Assembly: GCA_045636265.1 (NCBI GenBank)
Contig: JAZTXD010000188.1
Span: 1-20,631 of the forward strand
Reading direction: 5' to 3'
Origin: Flemingiibacterium sp045636265
Lineage (GTDB): Bacteria; Bacillota; Clostridia; Oscillospirales; CAG-272
DNA length: 20,631 nucleotides
How positions within the stretch are numbered: position 1 is the first letter of the stretch; each line of letters begins with the position of its first letter. A model generated the notes under the pieces. That model did not search any database, was not told the origin of the DNA, and was given only the letters and a program-made list of their open reading frames with translations. Below, one piece after another: positions 6,234 to 15,145 of the stretch. A program made the position numbers and the translations under genes.

Positions 6234-9200
6234 ATGAAATCGAATATGCATTATTCACCGACCAAGGAAGGTTACTCGATCTCGGCAAGCTCCGAGTTTT
6301 TTAACCGTGTTCTCTACGGTTCGCATCAGAATGATAACAAAATCGAAAGATATTTCACCTTTGCGGGCGATACCCCTCTTTTCATGGGTGCTCTCACCGA
6401 TTACGATAAGGTGATGTACGGCTTGTATGAAAAGTGCGGAGTGCTATATAGCGGACTTGCGCTCACTCCCGGACAGCGTCAGCGCTTCTACTATTCCGAG
6501 GATATTGACCTCACATCGCGTTGGTTCCACAAATCCGAGGATGTTGAAGCTGAATTTAAGAACGGCTGGATGGAGTATGAGCTGACACAGATATCCTCGT
6601 GGTTCCCGGATGTTAAGGTTAATATCGAGGCTTATCCTCTGCTGCCGGATGACGGCTTTTTGGTGCGCTATAAAATTGCCACCGACCAGCGAGTTATATT
6701 CACCGCAGGCTTTGGCGGTGTGACCGGACCGCTTGCCCGATTTGAGTATAAGGACGAGCCGCGCCGCAATTTCAGCGCGGACGACTGCAAGGATAATACT
6801 GTCGAAATCGGCGCGGGACGCGCGTCTATCACTCATCCCGAGGGCACCACAATGCGCATTGCCGCAAGCTTCCCCGCAAACTTCGCGCTCGGTTCCGCAA
6901 AGGCACTCGCAGAGCCGTTCGCAAGCACATTCCTCGGCAGTGAACCCGAGGGCGAGGGGGATGGCGTTGTTAAAATGTCTGCGGTTATTGAGCCCGGCAA
7001 GGTGCTCGACGGATTTATCATCGTCACACGCAACACCGACGAGGCTACACTTGACAAGTGGCTGTCAATGGACAACCCTATCAAATATATTAAGTCGCAG
7101 ATACTCGCAAAGCATGCATGCATCGCGATGAATACCCCCGATGCTCCGTTTGATCTGACCATTGCGCCCACCGTGATCGCGCTCGATGCGGCATGGCACG
7201 AGAACTCCTTCCACCATGGCGCGTTCGCATATCATGCGCCCTTCCTCGGTTGGAGAAACTGGTACGCGCCCACCGCGCTCGGTTGGCATGACAGAGTTAA
7301 AAAGACTATAGAAACTCACTTGTCAACCCGACTCACAAAAGGACCCCTCAGTGAAGAGCGTATCTGGGACAGAAAGACGACAACGGACCCCGAAAAGCGA
7401 TGGTCAACACCGTACAGCGTCCTCGAAAACAGCCCCGGTAAGCTTGAGAGCTTCCTTGACCCGAAGTACACCGAAGTGTACACTATGCAGGAATGTGCAT
7501 TTGACATGATGCTCTACTACATTGAGTGGACGGGCGATCTTGATTTGGCGGAGAAGTATTTCGACGATTTCTGCCTTATGCTTGATTGGGAGGAGAGAGT
7601 TTTCGATCCCGACAATGACGGTCTTTACCAGAATTATCTCAACACCTGGATTTCCGACGGACATTCCTACAACGGCGCAGGATGCGCGCAGTCGAGCGCG
7701 TACAATTACCGAGCTAACGTTGTTATGGCGAAGATCGCAAAGAAGCTTGGCAAACCCTATGAGAAGTTCCTCGCTCGCGCGGATAAGATAAAGCGCGCTG
7801 TAAACGAAAAGCTGTGGCTTGCAAATGAGGGCGTTATCGCGGAGTCGCTTGATACTGTCGGCAACTGCCTCATACATCCCGCTCCCGAGCTTTCGACGAT
7901 ATATCTCGCAATCGACTGCGATATTGTCGATGACTTCAAGGCATACACAACTCTCCGATATGCGGAAAATCACATAAAGAGCGTTACAACTCCGAGCGGC
8001 GGACGTCTGTCCTATTCGTCGAACTGGCTGCCAAAGCAGTATTCCAACTGCGGACTTTTCCCGGCGGAAAACGCTCACCTCGCGCTTATGTACTATAAGC
8101 TCGGACTCAAAGAAAAAGGCAAAGAAATCCTCGACGGTATCGCCGACTGCTACTTCTCCGGAAGGAATCCCGGTATGGCGGCGCACATTCAGTCCACGAA
8201 GGGCACGTGCGACCTTGGCGACCAGGACTTCACCGACGTTATGAGTACATATCTGCGTCTTGTTACGGAAGGACTTTTCGGAATCCGCATTAACAAAATG
8301 GATGACACGGTCATCATCGCGCCCGGTTTCCCCGAGGATTGGGAGAACGCAAGTCTTTCGCTCAAGGATATCGCACTGTATTACACCCGAAAGGGAAATC
8401 AGGAGATATTCGACATTGTCTGCGACAAAACGGAGAAAAAGCGCATAAGAATCCCCATGCGCTCATGTGCGGTTGACGCTATTCTCATTGACGGCGAGAG
8501 TGCGGACTACGAGATCATCCCCGGACTTAATAATAGCTTTATTGTACTTGAAACAGATAAGACCGGCAGATTCCAAATTCGCGTACTTCACGGTGACGGC
8601 GCAGTTGGTACGCTTCGCTTTGCAGACACTGTTCTTGCCGGAAATGAAACTGTGTTTGAGCTTTCGGGCGCGGATATTGTTGATGTGCTTGACATTTCCG
8701 AGGTTCTCTCGGATGCCCAGGTTGTAAACGGTAAAATTTACGCCAAAGCCGGCAATATCCCCGGTCACCATACGCTGTTCGTTCGCGCAAAGTGCGGCGA
8801 ATACGTGGCATGGCTTGCAGCGGATTACGAGATTCAGTGCAGAGAAGTCAAGAAGGAAATCCTTCCCGAAAAGCCGTTTGAGCCGGTTGACATCTCGGCG
8901 TTCTTCAACTGCAACATGATGAACATGCATGATCAGGTGTATGTTGGTCCCAGACCTACGGGCTTCTCGCTCGGCGTTAAGCTTGACGCACGCCACGCAT
9001 GGAACTGGAACCACGGCGGTCACAATAAGGTTGTGATTGACGACTTGGCACTCAGAAATGCAGGCGGCATTATCCGCACGCCATCGGGAATTCCGTTCAT
9101 TACCCCTGCAGAGAACGAGAACCTCGCATGTGTGGGCATCTGGGATAATCTTCCCACGGATATTACGGTGCCGCTCGATGGAAACGCGCAGGAAATTGCG

Positions 9201-9497
9201 GTACTCTTCGTTTCCTCCACAAACGTGATGCAGACAAGAGTTGAGAATGCGAGAATAACAGTTTTGTATGCGGACGGCACAGAGGAGTCAACAAAGCTTG
9301 TGTACCCCTTCAACCTTGATGACTGGCTCACCCCCGCGCTTCAGACACAAAACGAGATTTTCTACTTCAATAACTACAACCACGCAACCGTTCAAAAGAT
9401 AACCGTTGACAAGAACAAAAAGCTTGTCGGTGTGAAGATTGAAGCCGTTGCAAACGAGATTATTCTTGGCGTTGTGGGCATCAGCATCAGCAGATAA
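6234..9497 (+). CDS. Large six-hairpin-type glycoside hydrolase (DUF4450-like)
   Basis: A 1087-residue cytoplasmic protein without signal peptide. Residues 1-280 look like an N-terminal beta-sandwich. About 290-720 read as an (alpha/alpha)6 barrel, with WHENSFHHGAFAYHAPFLGW (321-340), a helical hairpin at 415-450, FDPDNDGLYQNYLNTWISDG (457-476) and SGGRLSYSSNWLPKQYS near 585. The rest (about 740-1087) is beta-rich and probably carries one or two accessory or carbohydrate-binding domains. The HGAF...GWR..YA pattern reminds me of DUF4450 and GH78/GH95-like six-hairpin glycosidases, but I cannot assign a CAZy family. Candidate acids are in the DPDNDG and ENSFHHG segments. ATG 6234 follows AAGGAGA with a 6-base spacer. 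It is a single-gene unit. Its neighbours suggest a plant-type sugar such as L-arabinose, L-rhamnose or L-fucose in a glycan. Confidence 0.75.
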   Translation: MKSNMHYSPTKEGYSISASSEFFNRVLYGSHQNDNKIERYFTFAGDTPLFMGALTDYDKVMYGLYEKCGVLYSGLALTPGQRQRFYYSEDIDLTSRWFHKSEDVEAEFKNGWMEYELTQISSWFPDVKVNIEAYPLLPDDGFLVRYKIATDQRVIFTAGFGGVTGPLARFEYKDEPRRNFSADDCKDNTVEIGAGRASITHPEGTTMRIAASFPANFALGSAKALAEPFASTFLGSEPEGEGDGVVKMSAVIEPGKVLDGFIIVTRNTDEATLDKWLSMDNPIKYIKSQILAKHACIAMNTPDAPFDLTIAPTVIALDAAWHENSFHHGAFAYHAPFLGWRNWYAPTALGWHDRVKKTIETHLSTRLTKGPLSEERIWDRKTTTDPEKRWSTPYSVLENSPGKLESFLDPKYTEVYTMQECAFDMMLYYIEWTGDLDLAEKYFDDFCLMLDWEERVFDPDNDGLYQNYLNTWISDGHSYNGAGCAQSSAYNYRANVVMAKIAKKLGKPYEKFLARADKIKRAVNEKLWLANEGVIAESLDTVGNCLIHPAPELSTIYLAIDCDIVDDFKAYTTLRYAENHIKSVTTPSGGRLSYSSNWLPKQYSNCGLFPAENAHLALMYYKLGLKEKGKEILDGIADCYFSGRNPGMAAHIQSTKGTCDLGDQDFTDVMSTYLRLVTEGLFGIRINKMDDTVIIAPGFPEDWENASLSLKDIALYYTRKGNQEIFDIVCDKTEKKRIRIPMRSCAVDAILIDGESADYEIIPGLNNSFIVLETDKTGRFQIRVLHGDGAVGTLRFADTVLAGNETVFELSGADIVDVLDISEVLSDAQVVNGKIYAKAGNIPGHHTLFVRAKCGEYVAWLAADYEIQCREVKKEILPEKPFEPVDISAFFNCNMMNMHDQVYVGPRPTGFSLGVKLDARHAWNWNHGGHNKVVIDDLALRNAGGIIRTPSGIPFITPAENENLACVGIWDNLPTDITVPLDGNAQEIAVLFVSSTNVMQTRVENARITVLYADGTEESTKLVYPFNLDDWLTPALQTQNEIFYFNNYNHATVQKITVDKNKKLVGVKIEAVANEIILGVVGISISR

Positions 9498-9505
9498 AAT
9501 AAAGG

Positions 9506-9537
9506 ACACTTGCGGTGCTTCGCCGCAAGTGTTTTTG
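9506..9537 (+). terminator. Intrinsic terminator of the glycosidase gene
   Basis: A 10-bp stem (ACACTTGCGG/CCGCAAGTGT) with a 7-base loop is followed by TTTT. Confidence 0.85.
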
Positions 9538-9559
9538 TCGTGTGTTCGTTGCTTTGACG

Positions 9560-9585
9560 TTTGTAATTGTATTTCTGTTTACAAA
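9560..9585. promoter_or_regulatory. Possible activator site upstream of the isomerase promoter
   Basis: TTTGTAA (9560-9566) and TTACAAA (9579-9585) form an inverted repeat 19 bp upstream of the -35 box. The TTTACAAAT core also occurs in the inverted repeat at 19088-19105 in the leader of the second AraC gene, so the two may share a regulator. AT-rich chance similarity is possible. Confidence 0.25.
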
Positions 9586-9603
9586 TTTATTTTATGTTTT
9601 ACA

Positions 9604-9632
9604 TTGACAAAATAAGCATGCTATGATATAAT
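9604..9632 (+). promoter_or_regulatory. Consensus promoter of the isomerase-epimerase operon
   Basis: TTGACA at 9604-9609 and TATAAT at 9627-9632 have 17 bp between them, the strongest possible match. This agrees with the strong codon bias of the two genes it drives. Confidence 0.85.
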
Positions 9633-9684
9633 TGAGTTGTGTATTATTGTATGATTACCATACGGTTTTAAGGAGGATATCAAA

Positions 9685-11076
9685 GTGAAAATTGCATTAT
9701 TGGTCGCAAATCGCGGATTTTTTCCGAGCTCTGTAATCGACTCTGCAAGAGCGGAAATGGTACAGGCTATTAAAAAGGTAGGGGCAGAGGCTATATACCC
9801 CGACGTATCTCTTACCCGTTATGGCGCTGTTGAAACCAGAGCTGAGGGTGAGGTTTTCGCAAACTTCCTTGACGAGCACCACGGCGAGTATGACGGACTT
9901 ATCATCTGCCTGCCCAACTTCGGTGATGAAAACGGTATTAAGGAAGCTATCAAGGACGTAAACGTTCCGATCCTCATTCAGGCATATCCCGATGAGCTCG
10001 GCAAGCTCGACTTCGCAAACAGAAGAGATGCTTTCTGTGGCAAGCTCGGTCTTTGCGCAGTTCTCAAGCAGATGAATGTTAAGTTCATCTCCGGCGACAG
10101 CTTCACAGTTCATCCTCTGTCTGATGAATTCAACAAGGACATGAACGAATTCATCGCTATCTGCCGCACTGTTAAGAGAATGCGTCATATGCGTATCGGT
10201 GTTCTCGGCGCGAGAACCACCGCGTTCAAGAGCGTTCGCTTTGACGAGGGCGCACTTGAGCTCAGAGGCGCAGACGTTGAAACTCTCGACCTTACCCAGG
10301 TGTTTGCAAAGATCGACTCCATTGCGGATGACGATGCACGTCTTGCAGGCTGGGAGAAGGAAATAAAGGCTGTTGTTAACACCTGCGACACTCCCGAGTA
10401 TGCAATCAAGAATCAGTGCAAGCTCGCTGTTGCTCTTGAAGAGCTCAGAGATGAAATGAAGCTTGACGTTATGGCTATCCGCTGCTGGAGCGAGCTTCAG
10501 TATCAGTACAAGATCACTCCTTGCTCTGTAATGGGTATTTTCAACAGCCGCAAGATGCCTATCGTTTGCGAAACCGACGTTACCAACGCTCCCGCGATGC
10601 TCGCTATGGCAATCGCCGCAGACGCATCTGTCGGATGCCTTGATATCAACAACAACTACGGCAATGAGGCTGACAAGTGCATTCTGTTCCACTGCGGTCC
10701 CGTTCCGACTGACATGCTCAAGGCTCCCGGTCACATGGAAGAGCACAAGATGTTCACCAAGACTCAGGGCGACAACTGCTCTTGGGGTCTTAACGCAGGT
10801 AAGATCAAGCCCGGTCTTATTACAATCTGCGGCATGAGAACCGAAAACGGTGAGGTTCGCTACTTCCTTGAAACTGCTGAAATCACCGAGGATCCGGTTG
10901 ATGCAGGCTTCTTTGGTACATACGGCGTTGCAAAGATCGAGGGTCTCCAGAAGAAGCTCATCCACATGAGCGAGGAGGGCTTCCGTCATCACGCTATCAT
11001 CGCTGCAGGTGACCACACCAAGGCTATGCGTGAGGCACTTACAAAGTATCTCGGCTACACCGAAATCAAGCTTTAA
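9685..11076 (+). CDS. L-fucose/L-arabinose isomerase-family protein
   Basis: A 463-residue enzyme of the fucose isomerase-like superfamily, which interconverts an aldose and its ketose with a divalent metal. It is shorter than E. coli FucI (about 590) and matches the compact branch with an N-terminal Rossmann-like domain (KIALLVANRGFFPSS, then LIICLPNFGDENG at 72-84), a second domain (MRIGVLGARTTAFKSV, 169-184) and a C-terminal catalytic domain. IVCETDVTNA places a probable metal ligand at E297, and CLDINNNYG places D320, the same spacing as the paired Glu and Asp ligands of FucI. LFHCGPVP follows at 335-341. It starts at GTG 9685 after AAGGAGGATATC. The epimerase begins 28 bp downstream, so the two form an operon. 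Lysine is coded almost only by AAG, suggesting high expression. The sugar is not determinable; L-fucose, L-arabinose and D-arabinose are candidates. Confidence 0.85.
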   Translation: MKIALLVANRGFFPSSVIDSARAEMVQAIKKVGAEAIYPDVSLTRYGAVETRAEGEVFANFLDEHHGEYDGLIICLPNFGDENGIKEAIKDVNVPILIQAYPDELGKLDFANRRDAFCGKLGLCAVLKQMNVKFISGDSFTVHPLSDEFNKDMNEFIAICRTVKRMRHMRIGVLGARTTAFKSVRFDEGALELRGADVETLDLTQVFAKIDSIADDDARLAGWEKEIKAVVNTCDTPEYAIKNQCKLAVALEELRDEMKLDVMAIRCWSELQYQYKITPCSVMGIFNSRKMPIVCETDVTNAPAMLAMAIAADASVGCLDINNNYGNEADKCILFHCGPVPTDMLKAPGHMEEHKMFTKTQGDNCSWGLNAGKIKPGLITICGMRTENGEVRYFLETAEITEDPVDAGFFGTYGVAKIEGLQKKLIHMSEEGFRHHAIIAAGDHTKAMREALTKYLGYTEIKL

Positions 11077-11104
11077 TTTAAATATAATTTAAGGAGGCAC
11101 TACA

Positions 11105-11989
11105 ATGAACAAGTTAGGTATTTTCATGAACTTCTGGGAGAAGAACTGGGCGGCTGATCACAAGAAGTATATAAAGAAGGCCGCAGCTCTCGGTTTCGAC
11201 GTTCTCGAATTCCAGGCACAGCCCCTTCTCGAAATGACCGACGACCACATCCGTGAGCTTAAGAAGGAAGCTGACGCTGTTGGAATCGAGCTTACATACA
11301 GCCTCGGTCTTGGCCGTAACTACGACGTTTCCTCTCTCGATGAGGGTATCCGTACCGGCGGTGTTAAGTATCTCCAGAATATCATCCGCAAGATGGAAGT
11401 TGGCGGCGGCACACTCCTCTCCGGCGTAAGCTATGCAGGCTGGGGCGTTCCGGACAATATGGGCGACTCCAAGAAGCCCTATTGGGATCAGAGCGTTAAG
11501 AGCATGCGTGAGATCATCAAGGTTGCTGAAGAATGCGGCGTTACATACTGCGTTGAGGCTGTAAACCGTTTTGAAACCTGCCTTATCAACACAGCTAAAG
11601 AAGCTCTTGCATATGTTGCTGAAATCGACAGCAAGAACATCGGAGTTCTTCTTGACACCTACCACATGAACATCGAGGAGGACAGCATCGGTGACGCTAT
11701 CCGCCTTGTTGGCAACCGTCTTACAAGCTTCCACACCGGCGATAACAACCGCCGTGCTCCCGGCAGAGGACACATCAACTGGGACGAAGTATTCGGTGCA
11801 CTCGCTGATATTAACTACAAGGGACGCATCGTTTCCGAGCCGTTTATCATGCAGGGCGGCGAGGTTGGACGCGACATCCACGTTTATCGCGACCTTATCG
11901 AGAATCCCTCTGAGGCTGCTATTGACGCAGAGGCTAAGTACCTCATCGACTTCGAGCGCGCTATGCTCAAGAAGTACAACATGGCATAA
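11105..11989 (+). CDS. D-psicose/D-tagatose 3-epimerase family enzyme
   Basis: A 294-residue TIM-barrel ketose 3-epimerase, the usual length for the D-psicose (allulose) 3-epimerases of Clostridia. All catalytic residues known for the family are visible: E151 in CVEAVNRFE, D184 in LLDTYHMNIEE, H210 in SFHTGDNNR and E245 in VSEPF. E157 and R216/R217 are likely sugar contacts. It would epimerise C3 of a free ketohexose or ketopentose in the cytoplasm using Mn or Co. ATG 11105 follows AAGGAGG. It is the second gene of the operon driven from 9604-9632 and shares the upstream gene's extreme codon bias. The pairing implies that the ketose made by the isomerase is its substrate, but this is inference. 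No kinase follows; the operon ends at the terminator at 12011-12040. Confidence 0.92.
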   Translation: MNKLGIFMNFWEKNWAADHKKYIKKAAALGFDVLEFQAQPLLEMTDDHIRELKKEADAVGIELTYSLGLGRNYDVSSLDEGIRTGGVKYLQNIIRKMEVGGGTLLSGVSYAGWGVPDNMGDSKKPYWDQSVKSMREIIKVAEECGVTYCVEAVNRFETCLINTAKEALAYVAEIDSKNIGVLLDTYHMNIEEDSIGDAIRLVGNRLTSFHTGDNNRRAPGRGHINWDEVFGALADINYKGRIVSEPFIMQGGEVGRDIHVYRDLIENPSEAAIDAEAKYLIDFERAMLKKYNMA

Positions 11990-12010
11990 TTTATTGCTGT
12001 ACAAAAAGTG

Positions 12011-12040
12011 CGGCGGCATCATTACGGTGCCGCCGTTTTT
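12011..12040 (+). terminator. Intrinsic terminator of the isomerase-epimerase operon
   Basis: An 8-bp GC-rich stem (CGGCGGCA/TGCCGCCG) with a 9-base loop is followed by TTTTT. The next promoter's -35 box begins 4 bp later. Confidence 0.85.
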
Positions 12041-12043
12041 GTA

Positions 12044-12072
12044 TTGACATGCTTTTTTTGCTGTGGTATAAT
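12044..12072 (+). promoter_or_regulatory. Consensus promoter of the TIM-barrel isomerase gene
   Basis: TTGACA at 12044-12049 and TATAAT at 12067-12072 are separated by 17 bp, so the downstream gene is a unit separate from the operon before it. Confidence 0.85.
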
Positions 12073-12104
12073 TTAAGTATTAAGCTGTAAAATTGGGGGA
12101 CTTT

Positions 12105-12944
12105 ATGTATAAAATAGGACTTTCAACAAGAGGAAAACACTTCTCGGATGCGCTTTTTAAAAGGTACGGAGAGGGAAAAATTGAATATATGGAGCTGGCG
12201 CTGAGCAAGTCCCAGTACAGCGCACTGGATTTTCGCAGAACTGCACAGATTGCCGAGCAGAATGGCGTGAAGATATGGAGCATACATCTTCCGTATTCGC
12301 CCATGAATGAAATTGATATGTCGGGAGAGGTGCTTGCAAAGTCCACTGTGGAATTTTTTAGCGAGCTTATAAAAAAAGGTACCGATATCGGCGTTTTTAG
12401 ATATGTTGTTCATCCAAGCTCGGAGCCGGTTGAAACCGAAAGTCGGGAGAGAGCTAAACGTATGGCACGCTCGAAGCAAAGCCTTGCCGAGCTTGTAGAT
12501 TTTGCCGCAACACTTGGTGCGACTATAGCAGTGGAAAACTTACCGCGTACCTGCCTTGGACACACGATAGCCGAAATGGAAGAGCTTATAAGCGCTCACC
12601 CCGCGCTTCGCATATGCCTTGACACAAATCATCTGCTAACTGAATATGTGCCGGATTTCATACGCCGCTTCGGGGACAGGATAGTAACCACGCATATTTC
12701 TGACTGCGATTTCGTGAATGAACGTCACTGGCTCCCGGGAGAGGGAAATAACGATTGGGGCGAGATATACAAAGCTTTGTGTGAGGTTAATTATCAGGGA
12801 ATATGGCTTTATGAGGTGGCTTTTGCCTGCCCCGATACGCTTGTACGCGAGCGAGAGCTTGAGGGCGCGGACTTTATAAATAACGCAAATGAGATTTTCT
12901 CGGGACGTGAACCAACACTCTTATATACAAAGAAAAATATATAG
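12105..12944 (+). CDS. Sugar phosphate isomerase/epimerase (AP endonuclease 2 fold)
   Basis: A 279-residue xylose-isomerase-like TIM-barrel protein. Likely metal ligands and catalytic residues, in barrel order: H61 (SIHLPYS), H103 (VVHPSS), E144 (VENLP), D173 and H176 (CLDTNH), H197 and D200 (THISDCD), H208 (HWLPGEG) and E237 (LYEVA). The HWLPGEG motif is typical of the subgroup distantly related to endonuclease IV and IolE/IolI-type enzymes. The substrate is unknown; a keto-sugar, inosose or 3-keto-glycoside is possible. ATG 12105 is preceded by GGGGGA with a short spacer; the in-frame TTG at 12093 lies on top of that site. Codon use is relaxed, with many AAA and ATA codons, unlike the neighbouring operon, so expression is probably lower. 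It is not clearly followed by a terminator. Confidence 0.85.
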   Translation: MYKIGLSTRGKHFSDALFKRYGEGKIEYMELALSKSQYSALDFRRTAQIAEQNGVKIWSIHLPYSPMNEIDMSGEVLAKSTVEFFSELIKKGTDIGVFRYVVHPSSEPVETESRERAKRMARSKQSLAELVDFAATLGATIAVENLPRTCLGHTIAEMEELISAHPALRICLDTNHLLTEYVPDFIRRFGDRIVTTHISDCDFVNERHWLPGEGNNDWGEIYKALCEVNYQGIWLYEVAFACPDTLVRERELEGADFINNANEIFSGREPTLLYTKKNI

Positions 12945-13069
12945 CAAAAAATATAAAAAAGTGGCGTGTTTTTACGCTTTGTGAGGCGTTTATACTATTA
13001 ATAGGCAACATAATATGGTAAAATACAGTTTGAAGAAATTTACTTCAGAAAAGAAAGGCTGGTATTATC

Positions 13070-15145
13070 ATGGCAACAGTTTATGCTAACAGCAAAAAGA
13101 TAATGTATATCGGAAACTGGGCGGATTTGGGTAAATCCAAAGTCAGCAAAAACGATTACTGCAAAGCGTTTATAATGTTCCGCGGAACCGACGTTACGGT
13201 TGAGGCAAAGGGTGAGATCATGTGTTCTCTTGACGGCGGGGCGGATTTCGCGAAGAAAGCTTTCAGCGCAAAAGAGGGAGTTCACACTCTGTATATCACG
13301 GCTATGAAGGACGTGGAACTTATTTCGGTCCGGGTGGACGAGCTTCTTGATACAAATACATATCTGCGTGGCAATATGCAGGCGGAGTATGACGAGATCG
13401 CAAAGGGTCGCGAGGGAAGTGACCCCGCAACGTTTAGGCGCATTCCCTACAAGGCAACAATGCCTTGTGCAAATGCGAAACTCGACGGACTTTTCGGTGA
13501 GTGCCTTAATAAGAATATTGCCCGAATAAAGGGATGCTTCACACAGCCGTACTATATTTTGTGCAATGCCGGAAGAGAGCCGGACAAGGTTACACCCGGT
13601 TGGGTTGACTGGCTTCCTGCGGCAAATGACGGACGAATTCTTGCCGGTGCGGCAAAGGCTTACCTTTGGACGAAGGATAAGAAGCTCCGTGCGATAATCG
13701 ACGAGCTTGTTGACAAGATCGAAGCCCAAATGCGCGAGGACGGATATTACAACTATTACACAGAGGCAGATAGCTACGAAGCAAATCACATCCCGAACAT
13801 AGAAAATGAAAAGAAGATCATCATGGACAGCGAGCGCAAGAACTATGACCGCACATACTGGACATGGGGACTTGTTGAAGCGGCTAAGGCAGGCAATACC
13901 AAGGCCCTCGGCCTTGCACGCAAGATGTACGATTGGCTTGAGGGGGGCAAGTACGGCAAGGATCTTCTCCTCGGTCACAACGCGACGAACGCATTCATGG
14001 GAAGTCTTATCCTTGCAGAGAGTCCGGTTGGTATATCCGAGGACATTCTCCTCAACCAGAAGTGCCTTGACCAAGCGCACGTTGAAGAGGAGCTTATAAA
14101 CAGAAATCCCGTTATCTTCAGTAACTACCCCGGTGACAGACCTCACTGCTATGCGCTTTTGGTGCTTCTCTCGCTTGTTTACGAGTACCGTCTTACCGGC
14201 GAGGCACACTACCTCGAAGCGTTGCTTGGCGGTTGGGAGGTTTACAAGAGATACAACAAGCATGTGGGCGGCGCTACCGCTATATGTGAGTCCGAGGGAC
14301 CGTACCCGGCAGGCTCATACTATCTTGCAACCGGTCACACCGGTGAAACCTGCGGAAGCGTTTTCTGGACATGGGTTAACGAACAGCTCGCCCAGCTCTT
14401 CCCGGACGATGCGAGGTATGCCGCAGAAATCGAAGAGGTGCTCTTTAATATCGCTCCTAACGTACTCACCGAAAATGGCGTGAGATATCACAGCCGTATG
14501 CAGGGCGAAAAGGAAAAGGGCGCATCTCACGGAACATGCTGTGAGATTATGACCACACACCTTTATTCCGATCTTCCCAAATATGTTTGCTCGTATAACA
14601 GCAAGACCATTTGGGTAAACCAGTTCATCGGCGGCGAGTTTAAGCTTGGCAATATATCACTTACAACAGAAGCCGACATTATCGGAAAGGGTAAGTTTAC
14701 AGTTACCGTTACAAAGGCACCTGCCGCAAAGAAGACTATCAAGGTTCGTATTCCCGAGTGGGCAAAGGATGCTAAGCTTTACGTTAACGGAAAGTTCGTT
14801 TCAAACGCGCTTTGCGGCGACTACGAGTCTATTGAGCGCGAGTGGAAGGACGGCGATACTGTAGTTGTTACATTTAGGCCCGAATACAGAATTTCCCGTT
14901 ACACAGGTGCAGAGCAGCTTGAGAGCAATGCTCCCAGATACGCACTGCTCTATGGACCGTATCTCATGGCACTTGTAGGAAGCGAAGAGGATGTTCCCAC
15001 ACTTAATGTTGATCCTATGGAGCTTAAGGTAAGAAAGGTAAAGGATTCCATTGTAATCAAGCTTGAAGGCAAGATGAAGTTTGTTCCTTACTACGAGATC
15101 GGCGATGCCGTGAAATTGTGTGTATTCCCGGCGTTTAAGGCGTGA
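13070..15145 (+). CDS. GH127-like beta-L-arabinofuranosidase (DUF1680 family)
   Basis: A 691-residue cytoplasmic glycosidase. The catalytic (alpha/alpha)6 barrel spans about 125-500. GHTGETCGSVFWTW gives E426 and C428, and HGTCCE gives C490 and C491. These match the Zn-binding Glu-Cys-Cys-Cys set of characterised GH127 enzymes, in which the first Cys of the pair (here C490) is the nucleophile. E407 or E409 would be the acid/base. A C-terminal beta domain begins with WVNQFIGGEFKL. The first 100 residues (YIGNWADLG... to about VRVDELLDTNTYL) form an extra beta-rich module not present in the minimal enzyme, possibly binding carbohydrate. It would release beta-L-arabinofuranose from imported oligosaccharides or glycopeptides. 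A weak AAAGG precedes ATG 13070. Its 3' end overlaps the convergent AraC gene by 11 bp with no terminator between. Confidence 0.85.
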   Translation: MATVYANSKKIMYIGNWADLGKSKVSKNDYCKAFIMFRGTDVTVEAKGEIMCSLDGGADFAKKAFSAKEGVHTLYITAMKDVELISVRVDELLDTNTYLRGNMQAEYDEIAKGREGSDPATFRRIPYKATMPCANAKLDGLFGECLNKNIARIKGCFTQPYYILCNAGREPDKVTPGWVDWLPAANDGRILAGAAKAYLWTKDKKLRAIIDELVDKIEAQMREDGYYNYYTEADSYEANHIPNIENEKKIIMDSERKNYDRTYWTWGLVEAAKAGNTKALGLARKMYDWLEGGKYGKDLLLGHNATNAFMGSLILAESPVGISEDILLNQKCLDQAHVEEELINRNPVIFSNYPGDRPHCYALLVLLSLVYEYRLTGEAHYLEALLGGWEVYKRYNKHVGGATAICESEGPYPAGSYYLATGHTGETCGSVFWTWVNEQLAQLFPDDARYAAEIEEVLFNIAPNVLTENGVRYHSRMQGEKEKGASHGTCCEIMTTHLYSDLPKYVCSYNSKTIWVNQFIGGEFKLGNISLTTEADIIGKGKFTVTVTKAPAAKKTIKVRIPEWAKDAKLYVNGKFVSNALCGDYESIEREWKDGDTVVVTFRPEYRISRYTGAEQLESNAPRYALLYGPYLMALVGSEEDVPTLNVDPMELKVRKVKDSIVIKLEGKMKFVPYYEIGDAVKLCVFPAFKA

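Noticed and set aside
9697..11016. A 439-residue open frame antisense to the isomerase gene
   Set aside because: It follows from the strong codon bias of the sense gene, has no start signals, and its translation shows no family features. The long antisense frames at 11114-12022 and 13040-14263 are rejected for the same reason.
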